Virus record (IMG/VR): IMGVR_UViG_3300043427_000932
Span: 1 to 39,600 of that record
Length of the DNA: 39,600 nucleotides
Reading direction: 5' to 3' (one strand)
From: a virus
Part shown: positions 1-5,917 of the stretch, piece after piece
Numbering within the stretch: the first letter of the stretch is position 1
How the letters are laid out: each line of letters opens with the position of its first letter
Translations under genes and position numbers: made by a program
Notes under the pieces: generated by a model
Databases searched by the model: none
What the model saw: the letters and a program-made list of their open reading frames with translations, nothing else
Told to the model about the DNA's origin: nothing

Positions 1-127
1 GAAGAAGCTACAGCTGTGACCATCGGAAAATACTGGCCTGACTGTCAAGAACACTATTTGACTACAGCCGGTACAGTGTTCGAATATGAAGGGGACTCCC
101 CCAAAACAGTAGGGGACATAAACCACA
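1..127. repeat. Left copy of 127-bp terminal direct repeat
   Basis: These bases are identical to 39474-39600. The reading frame that starts at 39372 continues without a break from the right copy into the left one, so the repeat is best read as the overlap of a circular assembly and not as two biological copies. The length equals a k-mer size commonly used by short-read assemblers, which favours an assembly overlap. A true short terminal redundancy cannot be excluded from sequence alone. Confidence 0.95.
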
Positions 128-186
128 TCCCCCTAGGATGGATATTAAAAATTGAGGTCATCAATGCCAGCCAAACCTACCCCTAA
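1..186 (+). CDS. Conserved small phage protein, 3' part (gene spans the circular join)
   Basis: This is the C-terminal part of a 95-aa protein whose start is at 39372. Frame 1 is open from the first base and stops at TAA 184-186. The whole protein is acidic and rich in Trp, His and Tyr (it begins MNIEHLKPWTEIRVTWRDAH), with no signal peptide or membrane segment. I do not recognise a function. It overlaps the next gene by 23 bp, whose ATG at 164 lies inside this frame, so the two are probably co-translated. It is the first gene of the plus-strand arm and sits directly downstream of the divergent control region. Confidence 0.85.
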   Translation, partial: EEATAVTIGKYWPDCQEHYLTTAGTVFEYEGDSPKTVGDINHIPLGWILKIEVINASQTYP

Positions 187-463
187 AAAAGATTCGCGTT
201 TAGCACGTGCCGGTGTTAGCGGATACAACAAACCGAAAGCCACACCAGACCATCCGAAGAAGTCACACATCGTTGTAGCCAAATCCGGTGGCCAAGTAAA
301 AACCATCCGATTCGGACAGCAAGGTGTAAAAGGTTCACCCAAGAAAGCAGGGGAATCCGCAGCCTATGCAAAACGCCGCAAATCCTTCCAGGCAAGGCAT
401 TCCAGCAACATCGCAAAAGGACCAATGTCGGCCGCATACTGGGCCAACAAAGTAAAATGGTAG
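164..463 (+). CDS. Small basic conserved protein, DUF6321-like
   Basis: This is a 99-aa, very basic protein. The ATG at 164 is preferred over the upstream TTG at 152 because GAGG (154-157) sits six bases before it as a ribosome binding site. Recognisable blocks are SGYNKPK near the N-terminus, KTIRFGQQGV in the middle and SAAYWANKVKW at the C-terminus. From memory these match the uncharacterised phage/bacterial family DUF6321; I could not search for it. The Lys/Arg content and lack of hydrophobic segments suggest nucleic-acid contact, which is inference. It overlaps the upstream gene by 23 bp and is followed by a 281-bp non-coding control region. Confidence 0.85.
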   Translation: MPAKPTPKKDSRLARAGVSGYNKPKATPDHPKKSHIVVAKSGGQVKTIRFGQQGVKGSPKKAGESAAYAKRRKSFQARHSSNIAKGPMSAAYWANKVKW

Positions 464-489
464 CCTAGGAGTCCCTAGACCAAAAGTAC

Positions 490-508
490 GGGGGGCTATC
501 CAGAAAAC
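490..508 (+). repeat. G-run box, direct repeat of 39262-39280
   Basis: GGGGGG, then TA, then CCAGAAAAC is shared with 39262-39280, with 17 of 19 positions identical. Both copies lie in non-coding DNA upstream of plus-strand genes. This may be a control or transcription-start element; the function is unknown. Confidence 0.6.
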
Positions 509-648
509 ATCGCTCTCGCCCTGCGTCAGATGAGTCCCTTCCAGATGTGGCGGCACGGGGGGCCGTACTCCCGGGGGGTGTGTGCGTGTGCGTGTAACCC
601 TTGTGGCGCAACAACTAGAATGCTGGAAACCCCCACAAAACAATAGGT

Positions 649-669
649 GGAGAGGCTGTGCGCCTCTTC
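649..669 (+). other. Leader hairpin
   Basis: AGAGGC (651-656) pairs with GCCTCT (662-667) around the loop TGTGC, and G650-T668 and G649-C669 extend the stem to eight pairs. No T-tract follows, so it is not an intrinsic terminator. It would form in the 5' untranslated RNA ahead of the gene at 745. Confidence 0.55.
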
Positions 670-710
670 CTGCCTCAGTGCCACGGTGGCGTTGGGGTAT
701 CCATCACGAG

Positions 711-732
711 CGAGTTTACGAGCGTAAACTCG
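711..732. promoter_or_regulatory. Palindrome copy 1, TTTACG-N2-CGTAAA family (best copy)
   Basis: Two perfect 10-bp arms, CGAGTTTACG and CGTAAACTCG, flank AG. It lies immediately upstream of, and abuts, the GGAAGGA ribosome binding site of the gene at 745. As DNA it looks like an operator for a dimeric regulator. As RNA it could fold into an 8-9 bp stem with a GAGC tetraloop that would affect access to the ribosome binding site. Four more copies lie at 1017, 1186, 1711 and 2931. Confidence 0.75.
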
Positions 733-744
733 GAAGGAAATACA

Positions 745-1185
745 ATGAAGAAGCAAGACATTATTCGTGAGTACCGTTCTGGTGCTGGCGAGTCGTTCCG
801 TAAGGGTGAGGCTTTCGACCTACAAGGTTGGTGTCAAGCGTACGAACTGTATTTGGACTCTGGTCTAGATACTGTTCAGTTCGGAACGGTTTTGGAAGAT
901 GCCGGCTTGAATAAGTTGGCTACTGTCAAGCAGAACCTTTCGCACATCAAGTGGGCGATTGCGTTTCTGTCTGAAACAATGGAAGATGAAGCAACGATTG
1001 CTGATGTCGTTGGTGAGTTTACGGGCGTAAACCAAATCCGTGAAGCCCGTTACGGAAAGAAAGTGAAGCAAGCACCTGCGAAGGTGGCAAGCACAAAGAA
1101 GCCGAAGTTTGACGCTAAGGCGTCTGCTAAGCAGTTCACTGTTGCTCAGTTGTTGGCTATGCTCGCTGAAAAAGGCGTGAAATAG
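745..1185 (+). CDS. Early protein of unknown function
   Basis: This is a 146-aa protein. The ATG at 745 is chosen because GGAAGGA lies just upstream; the frame is open further 5' but that part crosses the leader. The N-terminal 95 residues look like a compact, mainly helical domain (begins MKKQDIIREYRSGAG). A Lys/Ala/Pro-rich basic linker follows (about 105-130), then a short helix ending LLAMLAEKGVK. The basic tail fits nucleic-acid binding, but no family is recognised. Palindrome copy 2 lies inside the coding sequence (1017-1032) and copy 3 directly abuts the stop codon, so this first early gene is framed by the repeat. It is a natural candidate for the protein that reads the repeat; that is inference. 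Confidence 0.8.
   Translation: MKKQDIIREYRSGAGESFRKGEAFDLQGWCQAYELYLDSGLDTVQFGTVLEDAGLNKLATVKQNLSHIKWAIAFLSETMEDEATIADVVGEFTGVNQIREARYGKKVKQAPAKVASTKKPKFDAKASAKQFTVAQLLAMLAEKGVK
1017..1032. promoter_or_regulatory. Palindrome copy 2 (inside a gene)
   Basis: GTTTACG-GG-CGTAAAC has 7-bp arms. It sits inside the coding sequence 745-1185, where it encodes part of an EFTGVN segment. A perfect palindrome kept inside a gene, with the same core and spacing as the intergenic copies, suggests selection on the DNA or RNA as well as on the protein. Confidence 0.6.
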
Positions 1186-1199
1186 TTTACGACCGTAAA
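1186..1199. promoter_or_regulatory. Palindrome copy 3 (abuts a stop codon)
   Basis: TTTACG-AC-CGTAAA starts directly after the TAG stop at 1183-1185. The surrounding 19-mer, TAGTTTACGACCGTAAATC, is identical to the one around copy 4. It lies just before the first three-hairpin leader. Confidence 0.7.
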
Positions 1200-1209
1200 T
1201 CAACACGAA

Positions 1210-1257
1210 ACGCCGTGAGGCGTCTACGAGTGAGTGCTCGTACTGATGAGTGTCAGT
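1210..1257 (+). promoter_or_regulatory. Three-hairpin RNA leader, copy 1
   Basis: Three consecutive hairpins precede the gene at 1275. Hairpin A is ACGCC (1210-1214), a GTGA tetraloop of the GNRA class, and GGCGT (1219-1223). Hairpin B is TACGAGT (1225-1231), a GAGT loop, and GCTCGTA (1236-1242). Hairpin C is CTGAT (1243-1247), a GAGT loop, and GTCAG (1252-1256). AAAGG (1264-1268) is the ribosome binding site. The same architecture recurs at 1467-1514 and 1743-1790 with paired base changes, which supports a folded RNA. There is no U-tract, so it is not a terminator. Confidence 0.75.
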
Positions 1258-1274
1258 AAATAGAAAGGTCAGTT

Positions 1275-1457
1275 ATGACTGAAATCCATAAGACTTGGAA
1301 CGATGTGCGTTCACAAATCAACGACTTGATTGAGGAGTTGTCTGCGTGGCGTGACTATGAGGAGGAAATCTCGTATGACACCGAGTTTGCCGATTTGCTT
1401 ACAGGTGCTATTGACGGTCTTCTTCCGTTGATGCCTGTTGTTGTTCCTAATCGCTGA
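1275..1457 (+). CDS. Small acidic early protein
   Basis: This is a 60-aa acidic, helical protein (begins MTEIHKTWNDVRSQ) preceded by AAAGG at a good distance. I do not recognise a family. Its segment EFADLLTGAI loosely resembles EFADKAIRSR in the next gene (1534), which is also short, acidic and behind the same kind of leader, so the two may be distant paralogues; that similarity is weak. There is no membrane segment or cysteine cluster. It has its own three-hairpin leader, which suggests tight individual control of translation or mRNA stability. Confidence 0.75.
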   Translation: MTEIHKTWNDVRSQINDLIEELSAWRDYEEEISYDTEFADLLTGAIDGLLPLMPVVVPNR

Positions 1458-1466
1458 CATAACGAA

Positions 1467-1514
1467 ACGCCTTCGGGCGTACACGAATGAGTATTCGTGC
1501 TGATGAGTTATCAG
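1467..1514 (+). promoter_or_regulatory. Three-hairpin RNA leader, copy 2
   Basis: Hairpin A is ACGCC (1467-1471), a TTCG loop, and GGCGT (1476-1480). This is the very stable C(UUCG)G tetraloop, replacing the GTGA of the other copies on the same stem. Hairpin B is CACGAAT (1482-1488), GAGT, and ATTCGTG (1493-1499); relative to copy 1 a G-C pair has become A-T and a T-G pair has become T-A. Hairpin C is CTGAT (1500-1504), a GAGTT loop, and ATCAG (1510-1514). GAAAGGG follows as the ribosome binding site. Confidence 0.75.
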
Positions 1515-1533
1515 TAAACAGAAAGGGTCAGAA

Positions 1534-1707
1534 ATGACTACACAAGAAATGCTTGACCAGTTGGAAATCGAGTTGTTTGGTTTCATCAAGTCCAACGAGC
1601 GCAAAGTGAATGCTCTCGTTGATGAGATTGACGAGATTGTTGCGCAGGCTGAGTTTGCTGACAAGGCAATCCGCTCACGCACTTTCCTTTCGGGTAACCA
1701 ACTGTAA
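1534..1707 (+). CDS. Small acidic early protein
   Basis: This is a 57-aa protein (begins MTTQEMLDQLEIELFG) read from the ATG at 1534 to TAA at 1705-1707, with AAAGGG nine bases upstream. It is acidic, predicted helical and has no cysteines. It may be distantly related to the neighbour at 1275 through the shared EFAD segment, but this is uncertain. It sits between leader copies 2 and 3, and palindrome copy 4 begins three bases after its stop codon. Confidence 0.75.
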   Translation: MTTQEMLDQLEIELFGFIKSNERKVNALVDEIDEIVAQAEFADKAIRSRTFLSGNQL

Positions 1708-1710
1708 TAG

Positions 1711-1724
1711 TTTACGACCGTAAA
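1711..1724. promoter_or_regulatory. Palindrome copy 4
   Basis: TTTACG-AC-CGTAAA lies in the same 19-base context as copy 3, including the TAG before it. It precedes the third three-hairpin leader, so palindrome plus leader form a unit that is present twice. Confidence 0.7.
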
Positions 1725-1742
1725 TCGCGTCTACCCTATGAA

Positions 1743-1790
1743 ACGCCGTGAGGCGTATCACACCTGTGAGTGTGACTGACGATTAGTTAG
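1743..1790 (+). promoter_or_regulatory. Three-hairpin RNA leader, copy 3
   Basis: Hairpin A is ACGCC (1743-1747), GTGA, and GGCGT (1752-1756). Hairpin B has an almost completely different stem that still pairs: TCACAC (1758-1763), loop CTGTGA, and GTGTGA (1770-1775). Hairpin C is CTGAC (1776-1780), GATTA, and GTTAG (1786-1790), with one G-T pair. GAAAGGG follows as the ribosome binding site for the gene at 1810. Conserved pairing with changed sequence is the hallmark of a functional RNA fold. Confidence 0.75.
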
Positions 1791-1809
1791 ATAGCGAAAG
1801 GGCATAGCA

Positions 1810-2124
1810 ATGCCAAGTAACATTAGATTTGCGCCATTTGATTGGTCGCAACTGTATGACGAGACGGAGTTCTCTGTCTACAACGGTGACACTACTGTTG
1901 TGTACAAGCCAACTCCGTTCAATGATGTTGTTGAACATTACGAGCGTTTGCTCGAATTGTTCGCTGATGACAACACTGATGAATACGAACATCTTCCTAT
2001 GTGGGAAGCCGTTCGCATTACAGACGCTACTCGTGGTTGGTATTGGAACGAGAAAGAGCGTTCGCTTATGAAGAAGAACAAGTGGAATAGCAAGCACATT
2101 CCTAAGAGCAGGGAGAACAAGTGA
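1810..2124 (+). CDS. Early protein of unknown function
   Basis: This is a 104-aa protein (begins MPSNIRFAPFDWSQ) with an acidic, Tyr/Trp-rich body and a basic C-terminal tail (KKNKWNSKHIPKSRENK). AAAGGG lies just upstream and the third three-hairpin leader precedes it. There is no recognised domain, signal peptide or membrane segment. The stop TGA shares its last base with the start of a tiny downstream ORF (TGATG), suggesting coupling. Confidence 0.75.
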   Translation: MPSNIRFAPFDWSQLYDETEFSVYNGDTTVVYKPTPFNDVVEHYERLLELFADDNTDEYEHLPMWEAVRITDATRGWYWNEKERSLMKKNKWNSKHIPKSRENK

Positions 2125-2210
2125 TGACGTTCATAAAGCATTCATTACATCATCTTGCCTACTGTATGTTGGCTCACATCATTATTGAACGGTTCATTCC
2201 CTTTATCTAA
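2124..2210 (+). CDS. Possible 28-aa peptide
   Basis: The ATG at 2124 overlaps the previous stop as TGATG, and GGGAGA (2111-2116) lies seven bases upstream. The peptide is His- and Ile-rich with a hydrophobic middle (HLAYCMLAHIIIERF) and ends at TAA 2208-2210. The start signals are good, but the length makes it uncertain. If real, it could be a short membrane-active or regulatory peptide; this is inference. Confidence 0.4.
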   Translation: MTFIKHSLHHLAYCMLAHIIIERFIPFI

Positions 2211-2237
2211 TAATCAAACTCACAGAAAGTATTCCAA

Positions 2238-2492
2238 ATGGAAACAAAAGAAAATCAACATTGCGTATTCTTCTCCGATAGTGGAAAGTTCAGCGTACAT
2301 TCAATTTACAAACCAAACGATGATGGTCTCATTATGAATGACGATGTTTGCGAGTATGTCTTGTACTACGAGAACAAACCTATCTTGTCTTTATCGGGAA
2401 AGGATTACCTCGACTACATAGAGGTTTCTTCACAAATTGCGTCACAGAAGTTTCTTCACAACCAGAAAGTAAGGAAGAACAACAATGAATAA
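2238..2492 (+). CDS. Early protein of unknown function
   Basis: This is an 84-aa protein (begins METKENQHCVFFSDSG). The upstream ribosome binding site is weak (AGAAAG). It looks like a small alpha/beta protein with a polar, Asn/Lys-rich C-terminus. No domain is recognised. The last eight bases overlap the start of the next gene, whose ribosome binding site (AAGGAAG) lies inside this gene, so the two are probably translated together. Confidence 0.7.
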   Translation: METKENQHCVFFSDSGKFSVHSIYKPNDDGLIMNDDVCEYVLYYENKPILSLSGKDYLDYIEVSSQIASQKFLHNQKVRKNNNE

Positions 2493-2682
2493 GAGAACAG
2501 CACTGCGTTTGCGTTTGTTACCAATCAAGTTCCGTTTGCGTCGCTACGCAATCTATTGGTTGGAGAACGCTATTGACAGATTGGACATTGACAAATGTAC
2601 ACGCTATGACAATGCGATTACGTTTCGTGATTACATTCACGACGACGACTTATTCACATTCGACGACGACGATTACCTCTAA
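2485..2682 (+). CDS. Early protein with split charge
   Basis: This is a 65-aa protein. The first 25 residues are strongly basic (TALRLRLLPIKFRLRRYA) and the last 15 strongly acidic (DDDLFTFDDDDYL). The basic half could bind nucleic acid or a membrane surface and the acidic tail could mimic DNA. Both readings are inference and no family is recognised. It overlaps the preceding gene by 8 bp. Confidence 0.65.
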   Translation: MNKRTALRLRLLPIKFRLRRYAIYWLENAIDRLDIDKCTRYDNAITFRDYIHDDDLFTFDDDDYL

Positions 2683-2699
2683 TAACTAGGAGAAACAAA

Positions 2700-2921
2700 A
2701 TGAAACCAGACAATAACATTGACCGTGTTGTGTATCGCGCACGACAGAACGACGCAATCCTTTATTGGCAATGCGTAGACCAGTCTGCCGGCAGAGTCAC
2801 ATTTGTTGATGACATTGACTTGCCAGCGTTTGAGCGAGAGAACAATCTCGGTATGCGTTGGCTTATTACACCAGTTCTCGACCTGAACGTTGTTGATTAC
2901 AACGGCAACGCTCGGTCTTGA
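2700..2921 (+). CDS. Early protein of unknown function
   Basis: This is a 73-aa protein (begins MKPDNNIDRVVYRA) with a clear AGGAG eight bases upstream of its ATG. It looks like a small mixed alpha/beta protein with no recognised motif. It is the last gene before palindrome copy 5 and the amidoligase gene. Confidence 0.7.
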   Translation: MKPDNNIDRVVYRARQNDAILYWQCVDQSAGRVTFVDDIDLPAFERENNLGMRWLITPVLDLNVVDYNGNARS

Positions 2922-2930
2922 TGCGCTCAG

Positions 2931-2944
2931 TTTACGAGCGTAAA
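2931..2944. promoter_or_regulatory. Palindrome copy 5
   Basis: GTTTACG-AG-CGTAAAC (2930-2945) has 7-bp arms and lies in the 54-bp gap before the amidoligase gene. This places the amidoligase/amidotransferase pair under the same putative control as the first early genes. Confidence 0.7.
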
Positions 2945-2975
2945 CCACAAACAACAAACCAAATAGGAGACAGTA

Positions 2976-4139
2976 ATGACTACTGACCAAAACACCAATG
3001 AAAACCCAGTCAACGACGAAGTTCCCGACGAACCAGAAACACATCAGTGTGAATGGTGTCAAGATGAAGTAGAGCGTGAGTCAATGTTTGACCACGAGAT
3101 AAGCAGTCGTGGCATGTGGCGCACTGTCCAGCTGTGCGAGTCGTGCGACGACAACGCAACACAATGCGAAGACTGCTCAACATCTATCCACTATGATGAC
3201 GCCTGCTCAATCAACAGTGACTACTATGTGTGTATGAACTGCTACGACAACAACTACAATCACTGTGGTTCTTGTGACTTGGTATGGAACACAAACCATT
3301 ACAGCGAATGCCCCGATGGTTGCGACGACGACGGCAACGACGTCTCAGGTATTGTTCACTCTTGGTCATTCAAGCCCGAGGCTGTGTTCGCCTTTATGCG
3401 TAACGGTGCGCCACGCTACTCCAACATCTTGCCACCCAACATCAGTGTGACTGGTTTCGAGTTAGAGATGGAAGCAGTGAACTGCCAGCGTTACGAAGGT
3501 GTACAACTCGCCAACGACATCTTCAACAACTGGTGCTACTTCAAGGAAGATGGTTCTCTCAGCAACGGTTTCGAGATGGTGTCTCACCCAATGTCGCTTG
3601 ACATTGTTCGTGACACATTCCCTTGGGAACGACTGCGAGAGCTGTCAGAGGTTGGTATGCGTTCTGCGCAGACTCGTACTTGTGGCTTACACATTCACAT
3701 CAACAAGTCGTTCTTTGCTAACAACCCAACCACCATGTACCGCTTTATGTCTATGTTCTACTCCAACGCAGAACAATGGAAGAAGATTGCTGGTCGTAGT
3801 GAGTCGTCATACGCTTCGTGGAGTGAATACGAGCAGTCACAACTGTTGTCGTACACCAAGCACTTCGCTAACCGTAACCATTACAGCAACAGCGACCGTT
3901 ATGTGGCACTCAACTTACAGAACCGCAACACTATCGAGTTGCGTTTCTTCAAGGGTACGCTACGCCCACAATCATTCGTTGCTCGTCTCGAAGCAGTACA
4001 CGCTGTCGCACAGTACGCACAAGAGACACGCAACAATGTGTCTATCAAGCGTGCTCACGACTGGGAACGCTTCCGTGAGTGGACATCACGCAACGGCTTC
4101 ACACACTTCAATACATACGCAGACTCAAAGGGAGTTTAA
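2976..4139 (+). CDS. Zinc-cluster plus amidoligase-like (COOH-NH2 ligase) protein
   Basis: This is a 387-aa protein with AGGAGA upstream. The N-terminal ~120 residues form a dense cysteine cluster, mostly CxxC pairs (C25/C28, C54/C57, C64/C67, C86/C89, C97/C100, C112/C116), typical of zinc ribbons or treble clefs. The rest carries the sequence signature I associate with the Amidoligase_2 family (COOH-NH2 ligases distantly related to glutamine synthetase): GFELEME (160-166), KEDGSLSNGFE (190-200), CGLHIHI (236-242) and TIELRFFKGTL (319-329). Such enzymes use ATP to join a carboxylate to an amine. The next gene encodes a class II glutamine amidotransferase, a known partner of this family, which could supply ammonia. 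The substrate is unknown; the zinc domain may dock it onto a protein or nucleic acid. Confidence 0.8.
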   Translation: MTTDQNTNENPVNDEVPDEPETHQCEWCQDEVERESMFDHEISSRGMWRTVQLCESCDDNATQCEDCSTSIHYDDACSINSDYYVCMNCYDNNYNHCGSCDLVWNTNHYSECPDGCDDDGNDVSGIVHSWSFKPEAVFAFMRNGAPRYSNILPPNISVTGFELEMEAVNCQRYEGVQLANDIFNNWCYFKEDGSLSNGFEMVSHPMSLDIVRDTFPWERLRELSEVGMRSAQTRTCGLHIHINKSFFANNPTTMYRFMSMFYSNAEQWKKIAGRSESSYASWSEYEQSQLLSYTKHFANRNHYSNSDRYVALNLQNRNTIELRFFKGTLRPQSFVARLEAVHAVAQYAQETRNNVSIKRAHDWERFREWTSRNGFTHFNTYADSKGV

Positions 4140-4144
4140 TAACA

Positions 4145-5065
4145 ATGTGTCTCCTTACCTTTATCCCCGAATACACCCAACCCGACATCGACCTGTTGGC
4201 TACTGGCGCACTCAATAACCCTGACGGTTTTGGTTACGCCATTCACACTGGTCGCAATATCATTCACAACTCAGGTTTGAAGTTTGTTCAGATTGCTGAC
4301 GAGTTTCTATCCTTGCGTGACAAGTATCAAGGCCCAGCGTTGTTTCACTCACGTATCACAACACACGGTGGAACTACTGTCGAGAACTGTCACCCATTCC
4401 AAGTTGGCAGAGACGAACTAACTGTTGTTGCTCACAACGGTATGTTGCCTATCACTGCCAAGAACGGCAAGTCGGATACTCGTATCTTTGCCGAGGAAAT
4501 GTTTCCATCTTGGGGTGGTGCGGCTACTCTCAACAGCAAGAAGATGCGCAAGAAACTAGCCAAGTTTGCTAGCGGTTCTAAACTTGTGTTCTTGTCTGCC
4601 AACCCTGATGTTCAGAATGACTTCACTATCATCAACGAGAGTGACGGTCATTGGGACTCTAACGGTGTGTGGTGGTCTAACAACTCATACAAGTACGAAC
4701 GCTACACATACTCCGGCGGTGGTATGTACACGACTGGTTGGTCTAAGTCGTCTAAGGGTGTGTACACCCCAGCCGACACCGACTATGACGACCCGACTGA
4801 CAGCCCGTATGTCATCGACTGTTCATACGAAGACCACAACGGCGAGACTGTGTGGGAGGAGTTGTGGATTTGTGCGACCTGTGGTTACACACATACATTC
4901 AACGAGTCCAACATCAACGACGCCGACCTGTGTCCGCAGTGTGACACCTGTTGGTTCTGCTTCGAGGACAGAATGCTGTGCTCTTGCTACCCACCACAGG
5001 CTGACCTGGTTTCGCAGAGTGCGTACTCTATCGGTAACTACGACTCACCAATCGACTTCTTCTAA
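4145..5065 (+). CDS. Class II glutamine amidotransferase with C-terminal zinc ribbon
   Basis: This is a 306-aa protein. The ATG at 4145 puts Cys at residue 2, the catalytic N-terminal nucleophile of the Ntn-type class II glutaminases after Met removal; GGGAG lies upstream. The frame extends further 5' but would bury this Cys, so that start is rejected. Family motifs are NPDGFGY (25-31), FHSRITTHGG (67-76), NCHPF (81-85), AHNGM (96-100) and SDTRIF (110-115). A linker rich in Tyr, Ser and Asp follows, then a C-terminal Cys cluster (C243/C246, C263/C266, C269/C272, C279/C281) that resembles zinc ribbons. It lies five bases after the amidoligase-like gene, so a two-protein amide-forming system is likely. 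The reaction in the phage is unknown. Confidence 0.85.
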   Translation: MCLLTFIPEYTQPDIDLLATGALNNPDGFGYAIHTGRNIIHNSGLKFVQIADEFLSLRDKYQGPALFHSRITTHGGTTVENCHPFQVGRDELTVVAHNGMLPITAKNGKSDTRIFAEEMFPSWGGAATLNSKKMRKKLAKFASGSKLVFLSANPDVQNDFTIINESDGHWDSNGVWWSNNSYKYERYTYSGGGMYTTGWSKSSKGVYTPADTDYDDPTDSPYVIDCSYEDHNGETVWEELWICATCGYTHTFNESNINDADLCPQCDTCWFCFEDRMLCSCYPPQADLVSQSAYSIGNYDSPIDFF

Positions 5066-5871
5066 TGCCACAGCAGTTTACAAGATACGACCACGACGGT
5101 CTAGCGAGTTCTCCACAATCGCTAGATGATTACATTCGCACAGTCATTGCTCGTTCAAGAGCGATGCGTGAACGTAATCCACACTGGTATTCTATGAACC
5201 CACCAACAACCCAAGCAACAATCAACCCAACTCAACAGGAGACACCAATGACTACAAAGTACGAAGCCATCGTCACATTCCACGTTCGCTACGACATCGC
5301 AGGTAGCGATGTTTACTCTGCGAATGATTTCCTTAACCGTGTGTGCGAGGTGATGCGTCAATCTATCTACGGCGTTACAGCCAACCCAACTATCAGTGTT
5401 GGTTCTGACGAGATTGCCGCTATCGCCAACGGCACACAGTCCGGGTCATCTTCAACAGGTCGTGTCACTTGGGCACAAGTTCAAGACTCTGGCATGTCTG
5501 TTGCTAGCGAGTCACGACACAACCCCAACGTTGTGCTTGCTGGTTACATTGCCAGCGTCGACAACATCGCACGCTCTATCAACTCCGACTATCGTGCCAT
5601 TGACAAGACTGATAACCCAGAGATGTTTGAACGCGCACGACATCTATCGGTAGACGCCAACCCAACCGACAACCGTACAGTTCTCCCGACTGTGCCTGCT
5701 AGCACTGCCCGTGTAATTGCCCGTCGTGCGTTGCGTGAACTGCGTACCGTTCCGATGGTTCAACTGCGTCGTGAATGTCAGAACTCAATGTTTACAATCC
5801 TCGATGGACTGTACGAAGATGGCTTGCCACTCAACTACGAGTTGACCAATGAAGAAGTTGACCCCTTCTAA
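5065..5871 (+). CDS. Unknown protein with a probable second start at 5248
   Basis: The ATG at 5065 shares its A with the amidotransferase stop (TAATG). Read from there the protein has 268 residues. An in-frame ATG at 5248, preceded by AGGAG (5237-5241), would give 207 residues starting MTTKYEAIVTF, and the first 61 residues are low-complexity Thr/Gln/Pro. The shorter form may be the main product, or both may be made. The body looks like a mixed alpha/beta domain followed by a helical, Arg-rich C-terminus ending EEVDPF. There is no recognised family. Its position directly after the amidoligase/amidotransferase pair makes it a possible partner or substrate. Confidence 0.7.
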   Translation: MPQQFTRYDHDGLASSPQSLDDYIRTVIARSRAMRERNPHWYSMNPPTTQATINPTQQETPMTTKYEAIVTFHVRYDIAGSDVYSANDFLNRVCEVMRQSIYGVTANPTISVGSDEIAAIANGTQSGSSSTGRVTWAQVQDSGMSVASESRHNPNVVLAGYIASVDNIARSINSDYRAIDKTDNPEMFERARHLSVDANPTDNRTVLPTVPASTARVIARRALRELRTVPMVQLRRECQNSMFTILDGLYEDGLPLNYELTNEEVDPF

Positions 5872-5917
5872 AAACCCAATAAAAACCCAGTCAACGTATG
5901 ATACAATGGAGTCCATC

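Larger units (their letters stand above)
464..744 (+). promoter_or_regulatory. 281-bp non-coding leader before the early gene cluster
   Basis: No credible gene lies here. The stretch holds a G-run box at 490-508 matching one at 39262-39280, two further G6 runs near 557-575, an AGTACGG/CCGTACT inverted pair about 70 bases apart, an 8-bp hairpin at 649-669, a GCCAC-G-GTGGC palindrome at 680-690, and the best copy of the TTTACG-N2-CGTAAA palindrome at 711-732, just before the ribosome binding site of the next gene. I see no convincing -35/-10 pair: TAGAAT at 616-621 is -10-like but has no well-spaced TTGACA-like partner. It probably contains an early promoter and a structured 5' leader. Confidence 0.6.

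Noticed and set aside
464-744. Possible tRNA or small RNA gene in the leader
   Set aside because: Hairpins are present, but no cloverleaf, anticodon arm or CCA-type end can be drawn.
582-770. 62-codon plus-strand frame in the leader region
   Set aside because: It overlaps the start of the gene at 745, covers the hairpin and palindrome, and has no ribosome binding site.
526-3062. Minus-strand frames in the early region that repeatedly contain VYARKL or close variants
   Set aside because: In most of these frames the shared peptide is the reverse translation of the TTTACG-N2-CGTAAA palindromes. These frames oppose real plus-strand genes and lack ribosome binding sites, so they are shadows; the signal belongs to the DNA repeat.
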